Assembly: GCA_019459525.1 (NCBI GenBank)
Contig: JAIBEY010000012.1
Location: forward strand, 1-38,980
Reading direction: 5' to 3'
Source: Prolixibacteraceae bacterium
Lineage (GTDB): Bacteria; Bacteroidota; Bacteroidia; Bacteroidales; Prolixibacteraceae
Length of the DNA: 38,980 bases
In this document: positions 1-7,050 of the stretch, one piece after another
Position numbering within the stretch: position 1 is the first letter of the stretch
How the letters are laid out: every line of letters begins with the position of its first letter
Made by a program: the position numbers and the translations under genes
Notes under the pieces: model-generated
Database searches by the model: none
Seen by the model: only the letters and a program-made list of their open reading frames with translations
What the model was told of the DNA's origin: nothing

Positions 1-201
1 CAACGAGGGGTAAATATTTTTTGTGTTTACAACTCATTATTTAACTCATTACAAAATGGGTTGAACATTAATCCATCCTTTTTCTCCTGCGTAATAGCGG
101 ACTGAGCCGTAAAAATAATGTCCTGGGACTGTATTTTGAAACCCGCTGTAAAAATATGCCTCAATTGGCGTTACAAACGCAAAACCAACAACCCCCGCGT
201 T

Positions 202-243
202 CCCGCTACGCTCAAACGAGGGGCAGTGGCGGGCAGCTTTTTT
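202..243 (+). terminator. Hairpin followed by a six-T run
   Basis: An 8-bp stem (202-209 with 226-233, one G-T pair) contains a CTC/GAG inner stem and is followed by six Ts at 238-243. It could end a plus-strand transcript entering from the left, facing the convergent gene that ends at 245. A partial copy of its loop (AACGAGGGG) recurs at positions 2-10, so it may instead belong to a dispersed palindromic repeat. Apart from this I see nothing codable in 1-244. Confidence 0.35.
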
Positions 244-244
244 G

Positions 245-1420
245 TTAGTCGATGGTCATATTTTTAAGTAGTTTTTCAATCGTCATTTTCCCAACTCCAG
301 GAATCTCAGAGAGAGTCTTTACTGTTAGTTTCCCATTTTTCACTCTACATTTTATAATTTCTTTTGCAATGCTTCGAGAAACTTCTCCAAATGCTTCAAT
401 CTCATCCATAGTAGCTAAATGAAGGCTTGGTTTATTATTTAGCTTTTGTCTATCTAAATAACCTAACAAATCAACACACGTCATATAAATATGAAAAACA
501 GTTTTTACAGCTTCAATACGGGTAATTTTAGCATGAACTCCTTTATTGGTTAGTTTATAGCTACTTTGTAAATAATTACCAAGAAGGTCCACGTGCATTT
601 TTGCTAATTCTTTATTTGATTGGCTTAAAATAGATTTGTCCATAAATGCCCAAATTCTATTTATATAGTTTTCTTGGTTAAGTTTCCTTCCCTGAATTGG
701 TTGTTCAATTGGAGGGAATAACTTATCTGCGAGTTGTTCCAAGAATCGTCTACAGGTTATAAGTGCTTGCGACCACTCTTCCTCACTATTTGATGAAACA
801 GCTTTAAAAGCAAGCATTAGCATTTCTGCAAGTTCAGGGTCAAGTTCAAATAAAACGTCCTCGACTTTATCTTTTAAAAATTCAAAATTAGTCTGAGGCA
901 AACTTTCATAAGCGTATTTCGAGTGTAGAGAACTTGCTTTTTTAAAGGTGAGTGATTTTACAATTGTAAGAGTATTCAATAAATTAGATTGATAGTATGT
1001 CCCATCATTACCTTTCTTAAATTTTGCTATATCTGCATGTTTTTCTTCTACAAATCCAATATTCTTAAAACCTCCACCTGATTCTATTGATTTAGCTGAA
1101 AGTTCTTCACTCTCTATTATAATACCCAGTTCAATTTCAAGTTCATTTAACTTGTCTTCATGGGTTTTAAGTTTCTTTTCATTTTCCTTGGTTTTATTTT
1201 TGTCATTGGCTAAATAAGCTTTTATCCAATTAGTCAAAGGTAGTGTGTAGTAAATGTTACCAAGTTGAATTTCAGTCCATATTAGAATTTCTTTTTCATT
1301 AAGCAATTTGGATGCTCTATTTAGTTTATTAATACTACTTAATAATGATACTTTTGGATTATCAATATCAGATAATATTTCTTCGATTAATTCGATTCCT
1401 TTTTCTTTTTTTGATATCAT
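245..1420 (-). CDS. AbiTii-like protein with C-terminal helix-hairpin-helix
   Basis: 391 aa. The first 55 residues (pattern ELIEEILSD..VSLLSSINKL..ASKLLNEKEILIWTEIQLGN) resemble the AbiTii domain of abortive-infection proteins. Residues about 60-100 form a Lys/Glu-rich probable coiled coil. Residues about 195-330 are helical with a CRRFLEQLADKLFPP stretch and an NKGVHAKITR stretch, a pattern seen in other AbiTii-type proteins and reminiscent of HEPN folds (inference). The last 25 residues contain LSEIPGVGKMTIEKLL, a clear helix-hairpin-helix, which usually binds DNA non-specifically. The gene is visibly more AT-rich than the chromosomal genes to its right and stands alone, consistent with transfer as a defence cassette. 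Function unproven; the AbiTii call is from remembered family pattern. Confidence 0.55.
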   Translation of the reverse strand: MISKKEKGIELIEEILSDIDNPKVSLLSSINKLNRASKLLNEKEILIWTEIQLGNIYYTLPLTNWIKAYLANDKNKTKENEKKLKTHEDKLNELEIELGIIIESEELSAKSIESGGGFKNIGFVEEKHADIAKFKKGNDGTYYQSNLLNTLTIVKSLTFKKASSLHSKYAYESLPQTNFEFLKDKVEDVLFELDPELAEMLMLAFKAVSSNSEEEWSQALITCRRFLEQLADKLFPPIEQPIQGRKLNQENYINRIWAFMDKSILSQSNKELAKMHVDLLGNYLQSSYKLTNKGVHAKITRIEAVKTVFHIYMTCVDLLGYLDRQKLNNKPSLHLATMDEIEAFGEVSRSIAKEIIKCRVKNGKLTVKTLSEIPGVGKMTIEKLLKNMTID

Positions 1421-1722
1421 GGTCTAATCTTGGTATTTTGTTGTTTTTAGCTTTCACATAACCAGTGAATCGCGGAGAGTTTACAATACTTTTTTGTATT
1501 TCACTTGTTCCACCCGCTATTGCCAATTGTTTGAAAATTAATTTTTAACGGTTTTAAAAGTAGGTGGTTAGGTTACCAAATCAAAACGATTGCCCGACTT
1601 TTTTCTTCCTTTTCCTGGTATTCGTAGTTTTCGTCGATCATGATTTCAATAAGTACCCTTGGTTAAACAAATTCCCGACAGGTTGCCCTGTCGGGAATTT
1701 CTAAAATAGCTTGGTTGCCGTG
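1421..1722. other. Intergenic, 302 bp
   Basis: Separates the AbiTii-like gene from the DUF6261 gene, both on the minus strand. Besides the perfect hairpin at 1669-1700 I see no gene. The left part should hold the promoter of the AbiTii-like gene, but I found no convincing TAnnTTTG element. Confidence 0.5.
1669..1700 (-). terminator. Terminator of the DUF6261 gene
   Basis: Perfect 14-bp stem (1669-1682 with 1687-1700) and a 4-base loop, 22 bp past the stop codon of the gene at 1723. Read on the minus strand the stem ends in ATTT followed by GTTT, so the U-tract is short; the AT ends also allow termination in the other direction. Confidence 0.75.
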
Positions 1723-2466
1723 TTATTCAGCTTCAACCGGGGCTGACTCTTCTTCCCCGTCTTTTTTGCGTGTCAGGCGGGCGTAGGTTTTACGCAATTC
1801 GTCCAGTTGATTAAACAGGGTGCTGAGAACATCTGAGGGCGTGTAATTGGCCGCTTGCTCCACGGCGGTGCAAAACTGTTCATAGCTTTTGGCGGTGGCC
1901 GATCTCAGGCTGCTGGCCGAAGGGCCATCAACGGCAGCGCTCTGCTCGTTGCGGGTTTGGTACAAGGTAGCCAGGGCCATATTCGCCGTTTCAAGCCCGA
2001 TCATCATATCGGCAACACCAACAGTTGCCGCGTGCGTTTTAAGCGTTTCACTGGCCTTAAACTTGCCAAACATCTCGGTTAAAAGGCTGGTCTGCGTGTT
2101 CAGGGGTTTGGTGTTGGTGTTCCAATACGGGTTAAGAAAAATTTTCAGTTCCTCAGCCGCTGCTTTCTTTTCGGGGTTACGGCCACGCAGGTTGGTGTTT
2201 ACGTTGCGTTTCACTTCAGCAAAACGGTCGTCGCAATCGAGATCCAGTTCGGTTACTTGTGCGGTCAGGGCGCTCTTCAATGCCTTGTTCATTTGCACCC
2301 CCATGGCATTGTTGTCGGTTTCGAGCTGATCCAGAATAACTTTGGGTATTCTGCCAATGCTATCCTTTACAGGGTTGGCATACTCAATGGTCGATTTACT
2401 GAGCGAAAACAGATTGTCGATGGTCAGGTTGTTTAAATGTACGGGTCTGAACTCTTTTGTTTGCAT
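1723..2466 (-). CDS. DUF6261 family protein
   Basis: 247 aa, mostly alpha-helical, no signal peptide or membrane segment. The N-terminal pattern (EFRPVHLNNLTIDNLFSLSKSTIEYAN) and overall length fit the uncharacterised Bacteroidota family DUF6261; the family call is from memory. The tail is acidic (KKDGEEESAPVEAE). No catalytic motif is visible. It is transcribed alone, is closed by a strong hairpin (1669-1700), and has a five-copy palindrome array 65-245 bp upstream of its start, which suggests tight regulation or a role connected with those sites. GC content is higher than in the AbiTii-like gene on its left. Confidence 0.65.
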   Translation of the reverse strand: MQTKEFRPVHLNNLTIDNLFSLSKSTIEYANPVKDSIGRIPKVILDQLETDNNAMGVQMNKALKSALTAQVTELDLDCDDRFAEVKRNVNTNLRGRNPEKKAAAEELKIFLNPYWNTNTKPLNTQTSLLTEMFGKFKASETLKTHAATVGVADMMIGLETANMALATLYQTRNEQSAAVDGPSASSLRSATAKSYEQFCTAVEQAANYTPSDVLSTLFNQLDELRKTYARLTRKKDGEEESAPVEAE

Positions 2467-2530
2467 ACTACTTGGTTTTTAGTTCAACACTATGGAGATT
2501 ATTCGACTTCGCTTTTGGTTCGTTTTAAGC

Positions 2531-2710
2531 TTCTACATTTTGTAGAAAGTCCCCCGTTCTGCCGTTAAAGGTTCTACATTTTGTAGAAGTTTCACCAGCC
2601 TCTGGTTGAAGGTTCTACATTTTGTAGAAGGCTCAACGGTCTCCGGTTGGTGCTTCCACATTTTGTGGAAGGTTCCCGGGGAATGATTTCAAGGTTCTAC
2701 AGTTTGTATG
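2531..2710. repeat. Five palindromes at an exact 41-bp period
   Basis: TTCTACATTTTGTAGAA occurs at 2531-2547, 2572-2588 and 2613-2629. The fourth copy, TTCCACATTTTGTGGAA (2654-2670), carries matching changes in both arms. The fifth (from 2695) keeps the left half only. Starts are exactly 41 bp apart, and the 24-bp spacers are diverged apart from a weak GGTT..AAGG pattern near their right ends. The rest of the interval 2467-2932 holds only the short DUF6261 leader and the upstream region of IS110. Dimeric operator sites or RNA hairpins in the leader of the minus-strand DUF6261 gene are the two simplest readings. Confidence 0.9.
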
Positions 2711-2834
2711 CGCTTTTTTCGCCCCTGAAACAACGGTGGTATTCTGCCCGCTGTACGTTTCTGTTGAATAATAAAAAAAGGCATGCACTAATTTAACAAA
2801 TAATTAGCAAAAATTAATACCAAACCGAAAAATA

Positions 2835-2913
2835 GTTAGTCCCTATGTTTGTAATTGAGCTATGCTAAAGAAGCATAAGTCAAAAGAGTATTATTTTTGA
2901 TTACGTGACTAAC
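2835..2913 (+). ncRNA. Possible bridge-RNA segment of IS110 left end
   Basis: Directly upstream of the transposase lies a nested fold: outer arms GTTAGTC (2835-2841) and GACTAAC (2907-2913), inner hairpin TATGCT-AAAGA-AGCATA (2861-2877). IS110-group elements encode their bridge RNA between the left end and the transposase. The position fits, but no target-binding or donor-binding loops were matched to flanking DNA, so this is a candidate only. Confidence 0.3.
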
Positions 2914-2932
2914 CAATAAAACTCAAAGACTT

Positions 2933-4012
2933 ATGCAAACACAAAAGACGGGATTAGATTTTAAAGGACAAAATATTTTTGTCGGAATTGATGTTCATTT
3001 GAAAAGCTGGGCAGTAACGATTTTAACCGAGAATCTGGTTCACAAGACATTTACCCAACCGGCCTGTGCAGATACGTTATCAAACTATTTGAACCGTAAT
3101 TTTCCTTGTGGCGATTACTACTCGGTATATGAAGCTGGCTTTAGTGGTTTTTGGACACATTACAAATTGAAGGAAATGGGAATAACCAACATTGTTATTA
3201 ATCCGGCAGATGTCCCCACCACACAGAAGGAACACTTACAAAAGGATGATCCGACCGACAGTCGCAAGCTTGCCCGGTCATTGCGAGCCGGGGATTTAAA
3301 GGCCATTTATATTCCAGAGCCATCAACATTGGAAGATAGGTCACTGATCCGGCTGCGGGCAACTTTGGTAAAAGATATGGTTCGTTTCAAGCAGCGGATA
3401 AAATCGTTCTTACACTTTTATGGGATATTTATTCCTGCGGAATTTGAGAAATCAGGGACTCATTGGTCCAAACGGTTTATGAAATGGCTCAATCAAGTTT
3501 CTCTTCAGCATGAATCAGGGACTCAAACGTTAAAAATATTGATACAAGAAGCCGAACAGCAAAGAAAGCTTCTTTTGGAAGTCCTTCGTAAAATCATGAC
3601 TTTATCCCGCAGCGAGAAATATGCAACCAATATGGAATTATTGCGAACCATTCCAGGAGTTGGATTTATCACAGCGATCACTTTCTTGACCGAAATAGAG
3701 AATATAGAACGATTTGAAAATACAGATCATTTTGCCGGGTTTGTAGGCTTGATTCCCAATCGACATTCTAGCGGGAACAAGGAAAATAATGGGGATATGA
3801 CCTTTCGCGGACAAACGGCCTTGCGCAAATCCTTAATCGAGAGTTCCTGGTTTGCAGCCCGACTTGATCCGGCTCTTGCAATGAGCTTTAACGGTTATGT
3901 CAGGCGGATGGAATCAAACAAGGCAATTATCCGAATTGCAAGAAAGGTTTTGAACCGGATGTATTACGTACTTAAAAACAAAAGCGAATATGTATCTGGA
4001 GTTGTCAAATGA
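2933..4012 (+). CDS. IS110-family transposase (DEDD recombinase)
   Basis: 359 aa, full length for the family. The N-terminal RuvC-like domain shows D20 (FVGIDVH), E67 (YEAGF), D106 and D109 (KDDPTDSRKLA). A central helical region (about 130-230) follows, then the C-terminal Transposase_20 domain (LLRTIPGVGFITAITFLTEI; AGFVGLIP; SSGNKENNG), where the SSG serine is the probable nucleophile. The frame is uninterrupted, so the element looks intact. Such enzymes use a structured RNA from the element's non-coding end to choose target and donor. Exact ends are not visible because the family lacks classical terminal inverted repeats; structured DNA lies on both sides (2835-2913 and 4227-4331). Confidence 0.93.
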   Translation: MQTQKTGLDFKGQNIFVGIDVHLKSWAVTILTENLVHKTFTQPACADTLSNYLNRNFPCGDYYSVYEAGFSGFWTHYKLKEMGITNIVINPADVPTTQKEHLQKDDPTDSRKLARSLRAGDLKAIYIPEPSTLEDRSLIRLRATLVKDMVRFKQRIKSFLHFYGIFIPAEFEKSGTHWSKRFMKWLNQVSLQHESGTQTLKILIQEAEQQRKLLLEVLRKIMTLSRSEKYATNMELLRTIPGVGFITAITFLTEIENIERFENTDHFAGFVGLIPNRHSSGNKENNGDMTFRGQTALRKSLIESSWFAARLDPALAMSFNGYVRRMESNKAIIRIARKVLNRMYYVLKNKSEYVSGVVK

Positions 4013-4226
4013 ATCCTTAAAAACAATCAGTATATCAAGGTGACCGCTGACAGTTTCTTGCAGCCAGTCTGCTTTCTTAGAATGCGGCACTTTACTTATA
4101 AAAACTGAAACAGGGAAATGTGGCATTTTGTCCACTGATAGAAGATTGTTTTTATAGGACTTTTCGGCATTGGAGAAGAACACAACATGGGGTTTTTCTT
4201 AGCCATAATTGGATTCCTGTATAAGT

Positions 4227-4331
4227 AAAAGGAAGGCCAGAAAGCCTCCCCCTATACAGTGTATCCGCAAAGAGTATTGCTGACAGGTTGCTCCCCAGCA
4301 GAGCCTGTTTACTCTTCCTCTTTGCTAATTG
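4227..4331 (-). ncRNA. Candidate small structured RNA, about 100 nt
   Basis: Read on the minus strand: a TAACTTTG box (4332-4339), then GCAAAGAG right after the expected start, a helix ACAGG..TGCT-GGGG-AGCA..CCTGT, and CTCTTTGC, which can close an 8-bp outer stem. It then ends in GGAGGC-TTTCTG-GCCTTCC followed by TTTT, a factor-independent terminator. Promoter, fold and terminator all agree on one strand. No protein fits: a 60-codon frame covers the region but contradicts the fold. It lies about 220 bp past the IS110 transposase, so it may be an IS110 guide-type RNA on the unexpected strand, or an independent small RNA. Confidence 0.45.
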
Positions 4332-4339
4332 CAAAGTTA
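4332..4339 (-). promoter_or_regulatory. TAACTTTG -7 element for the candidate small RNA
   Basis: An exact match to the Bacteroidota TAnnTTTG box on the minus strand. No TTG is found at the usual -33 distance, so the match could be chance; its value comes from the fold and terminator that follow. Confidence 0.4.
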
Positions 4340-4427
4340 ATATTCTGTAAACTAAACATTTGAGAAATAAACAAAAATTAAATAGTCAAAAAATAATGCT
4401 CTCAGAATTTGGATTACAACATAGAAG

Positions 4428-4486
4428 AAACTGTTTAAATTTCATTCATTTTGATTTTGGGCATATTTTCAAATTTTAAACAGTTT
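4428..4486. repeat. 15-bp inverted repeat with 28-base centre
   Basis: AAACTGTTTAAATTT (4428-4442) is mirrored by AAATTTTAAACAGTTT (4471-4486), one extra T in the right arm, followed by a T run. It looks like a miniature or solo transposon end, but could act as a plus-strand terminator. The remainder of 4340-4626 is AT-rich with no gene. Confidence 0.6.
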
Positions 4487-4626
4487 TTTAGCATACGTTA
4501 AACTCACCAAAATAAAAGAGAAAGGTGTAATCTTCTTTTCTCCAGCAATCGGATAAATTCAGGCTGAAAACATTTTAGGTTATAAATGGTTTTAATATCA
4601 ATTTCTACTCATTTACGCCAGAAGTT

Positions 4627-5061
4627 ATGTCAGCTAGTTCAGTACAAATAGAACAACTTTACGCTTCACCAATCGAAAAGGTATGGAGAGCCATCACCGA
4701 TAAAGATGCCATGAAACAATGGTATTTCGACTTTCAGGAGTTCCGTGCTGAAAGTGGATTTGAATTTCGATTTTGGGGTGGCCCGGCTGAAGATCGCCAA
4801 TATCTTCACATTTGCAGGATTACTGAAGTTCTGCCAGGCAAAAAACTGGCCTACAGTTGGCGGTACGACGGGTACATTGGAACTACACTGGTTACCTTCG
4901 AGTTGTTTGAGGAGGGAGAACAAACCCGCATAAGGCTTACGCACGAAGGACTGGAGACATTTCCGGCTAACGTACCCGATTTGGCTCGCGAAAACTTCGA
5001 AGAAGGCTGGAACTCGATTATTTGCTACTCATTAAAAGAATACCTGGAACAAAAAAGTTAA
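4627..5061 (+). CDS. SRPBCC / AHSA1-family protein
   Basis: 144 aa. The start-to-end pattern is that of the Activator-of-Hsp90-ATPase-like (AHSA1) branch of the START/SRPBCC fold: IEQLYASPIEKVWRAITD at the N terminus, PGKKLAYSWRY in the middle, and a C-terminal helix GWNSIICYSLKEYLEQ. Members are small hydrophobic-ligand-binding proteins of mostly unknown ligand. No signal peptide, so cytoplasmic. It is 19 bp ahead of a DoxX-like membrane gene and probably cotranscribed with it. Specific function not determinable. Confidence 0.85.
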   Translation: MSASSVQIEQLYASPIEKVWRAITDKDAMKQWYFDFQEFRAESGFEFRFWGGPAEDRQYLHICRITEVLPGKKLAYSWRYDGYIGTTLVTFELFEEGEQTRIRLTHEGLETFPANVPDLARENFEEGWNSIICYSLKEYLEQKS

Positions 5062-5080
5062 CCTCAAAATTAAAAAACAG

Positions 5081-5458
5081 ATGAAAATTGCAGTTATCAT
5101 TGTCCGCGTATTGATGGGGCTGATGTTTGCTTTTGCCTCAATCGTTGTGCTTTTTAAGCTCGTTCCCCAACCCGAACAAACCGGGAATGTTAAAATATTT
5201 ATGGATGGCATGGCTGCTTCCGTTTATATGATGACTACCATTAAAGTGATTGAACTTATCTGTGCAGTGGCATTTCTCACCGGAAAATTTGTTCCGCTTG
5301 CAACTGTCGTAATTTTCCCGATTACCGTAAACATTTTGCTATTTCACGTTTTCGTAGAACCGGAAGGACTTTTAGTAGCCATTTTGCTTATGATCGGGAA
5401 CCTGTTTTTGGCCTGGCATTACAGAAACAAATACAAGCCTTTATTTAAAGCGGCATAA
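5081..5458 (+). CDS. DoxX-like four-helix membrane protein
   Basis: 125 aa with four hydrophobic segments (about 3-27, 45-68, 70-92, 97-113) and the RVLMGLMFAFASIVVLF start typical of small DoxX-like proteins. DoxX homologues are linked to quinone or thiosulfate oxidation and redox stress, but this short form has no assigned reaction. Second gene of a two-gene unit with the AHSA1 protein; closed by the hairpin at 5467-5499. Confidence 0.75.
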   Translation: MKIAVIIVRVLMGLMFAFASIVVLFKLVPQPEQTGNVKIFMDGMAASVYMMTTIKVIELICAVAFLTGKFVPLATVVIFPITVNILLFHVFVEPEGLLVAILLMIGNLFLAWHYRNKYKPLFKAA

Positions 5459-5466
5459 AGAAACCA

Positions 5467-5499
5467 GAAAGGCTGCCCGGAAAATCCTGACAGCCTTTC
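5467..5499. terminator. Bidirectional terminator between convergent genes
   Basis: A 9-bp stem GAAAGGCTG / CAGCCTTTC lies between the DoxX gene and the convergent DUF4097 gene. Both flanks are T-rich in their own direction of reading, more so on the minus strand (TGGTTTCTTT). Confidence 0.6.
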
Positions 5500-5532
5500 A
5501 TCTATTTCAAAATAAGACTTAAAAACTTGGTT

Positions 5533-6180
5533 CTATCGCCCCTTCCGGAGGTAAATATCTCCGCTAACGGTTTTGAGTGCAATATCCTGGGTCCCTCCAT
5601 TTAAGGAGAGTTTTCGTTTTGTTCCTACCCATGAAATCTCTTTCGCTGGCTTTTCATCAAATTTCAGGTTCGAATATACATTGCCGGTAACTGTCGATAA
5701 ATCGATTTGTGCTTTACAGCTCTGCGGCACCGCGTAATCGATAAATCCGCTGATGGAATTGACAGCCATTTTGCCAAGGGTTCCTTTCATCTCAACCTGT
5801 CCGGAAATGGTATTCAGGCTAAACTCCAGGTTCGATGGCACTTTCAGCTTGTATATAATCTCGTTCTGATAGTTGTGATTATCACCTCTTTTCTTCTGAA
5901 TCGCCTCAAAGTTGACCACTTCTTCCAAAACCAGGCTACCCCCCAGATTATTCACTTTCAGCTCGTAATAGTCGTTGTAACGGTTTCCGTCGATGTTAAC
6001 CGACACCTGTAATTCAACAGTATTTTTGTCCCAGGCTTCAATGGCAATGGTATCAGCAAATTTGAATTTCATTTCCACTTTTTTCCCTTGCACATCCAGA
6101 TTTTTCTGCACCAGCTTCTGCGACTGGGCATAGAAAGTCAGGCCCAGCAAAATGGGCAGCATTACAATTAATCGTTTCAT
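5533..6180 (-). CDS. Exported DUF4097 beta-repeat protein (second copy)
   Basis: 215 aa. Begins with a signal peptide (MKRLIVMLPILLGLTFYAQS). The body is built of short beta repeats of the DUF4097 type, e.g. SGQVEMKGTLGKMAVNSISG, VTGNVYSNL, TVSGDIYLRKGR, expected to form a right-handed beta solenoid. Such proteins sit at the cell envelope; no enzyme activity is known. It lies 11 bp after the larger homologue (6192-6983) and shares its closing SG.IYLRK motif, so the two are tandem duplicates at the end of the ECF sigma operon. Confidence 0.8.
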   Translation of the reverse strand: MKRLIVMLPILLGLTFYAQSQKLVQKNLDVQGKKVEMKFKFADTIAIEAWDKNTVELQVSVNIDGNRYNDYYELKVNNLGGSLVLEEVVNFEAIQKKRGDNHNYQNEIIYKLKVPSNLEFSLNTISGQVEMKGTLGKMAVNSISGFIDYAVPQSCKAQIDLSTVTGNVYSNLKFDEKPAKEISWVGTKRKLSLNGGTQDIALKTVSGDIYLRKGR

Positions 6181-6191
6181 GGCTTCGGGGA

Positions 6192-6983
6192 TTAACGTTT
6201 GCGGAGGTAAATATTTCCGGAGATGGATTTCAGATATACTTTTTGACCGCCACCATTCAGGGTAAACTCACCGGTGTCGCGCCTTATCGCTTTCATGCCA
6301 TCGGCCCGTTTGTCTGGATCAGTTTCTTTTGAGCTTTTCAGATCAAGATTATTATACACATTCCCGTTGATGGTATTAATTGCAAAGGTTGCTTTTTCGG
6401 TTGAAGGAATAGTCACATCAACCAAACCGCTAACCGAGGCGAGTGAAGTTGGAGCTTCCTGATTGATGCTGCTGAAAACAACTTCCAAATCGCCACTTAT
6501 CGTATTTACGGCAAATGGCCCGGTTGAATTGGTGATTTTCACATTGGCATTGAGCGTATGGATTTCCAGGCTTCCCTTGAACGAATCAATGGTCAGGTCG
6601 CCTTGTGCAAAAGGGCTGTTGTAGTCGAGATTGACAGCCATTCCCACTGGAACTGAAATTTTGTACTTGTATTCGCGTACCTGCTTAACGGCTCCCTGAA
6701 TGGAAACAATACCATTCTCTTCGTTCACGTTAACACCTATTTCAGTATTATCTTCCATCGATCCGAGCAATTTGAGTCCTTCTGCCCGATCTGGCCGTTC
6801 CATTTTAAAATCCGACTCAATAACAATGGCATTTCCCGAGGTATTTTGCAGGGAGATTTCGCCCAACAGATTTTTGATTTCAATTTTGTTTTTCACTTTT
6901 GGGGTATATTCAAACTTTTTCATTTGCCCGAGTGCTATCATCGGAAAAACAAAGGCTGCTATAACAATGACTATACGTTTCAT
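6192..6983 (-). CDS. Exported DUF4097 beta-repeat protein (first copy)
   Basis: 263 aa with an N-terminal signal peptide ending near AFVFPMIALGQ. The repeated turns (SLEIHTLNANVKITNSTG, VNTISGDLEVVFSS, INTINGNVYNNL, LKSISGNIYLRKR) define a DUF4097 beta solenoid. It is the third gene behind an ECF sigma factor and its anti-sigma factor, the standard arrangement in Bacteroidota where DUF4097 proteins are probable envelope targets or sensors of the sigma regulon. The 67-bp gap to the anti-sigma gene is still compatible with one transcript. Confidence 0.82.
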   Translation of the reverse strand: MKRIVIVIAAFVFPMIALGQMKKFEYTPKVKNKIEIKNLLGEISLQNTSGNAIVIESDFKMERPDRAEGLKLLGSMEDNTEIGVNVNEENGIVSIQGAVKQVREYKYKISVPVGMAVNLDYNSPFAQGDLTIDSFKGSLEIHTLNANVKITNSTGPFAVNTISGDLEVVFSSINQEAPTSLASVSGLVDVTIPSTEKATFAINTINGNVYNNLDLKSSKETDPDKRADGMKAIRRDTGEFTLNGGGQKVYLKSISGNIYLRKR

Positions 6984-7050
6984 TTTTTTGCTTTTTTAAT
7001 TGTTAATTGTTTCAGGAACCAGATTTAGCCGGCGTTAAACCGATTCCTGT

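Noticed and set aside
1855-2329. Two plus-strand frames opposite the DUF6261 gene
   Set aside because: They are antisense shadows of a higher-GC gene, with no recognisable domain or start signal.
2531-2710. CRISPR array
   Set aside because: Regular spacing suggests one, but the repeat is only 17 bp and fully palindromic, the spacers are related to each other rather than unique, and no cas gene is near.
3914-4183. 89-codon minus-strand frame over the end of the transposase
   Set aside because: Overlaps the conserved C terminus of the IS110 transposase antisense; no independent support.
4152-4334. 60-codon minus-strand frame beyond IS110
   Set aside because: It runs through a promoter box, a paired RNA fold and a terminator, and its residues match nothing; the RNA reading is better supported.
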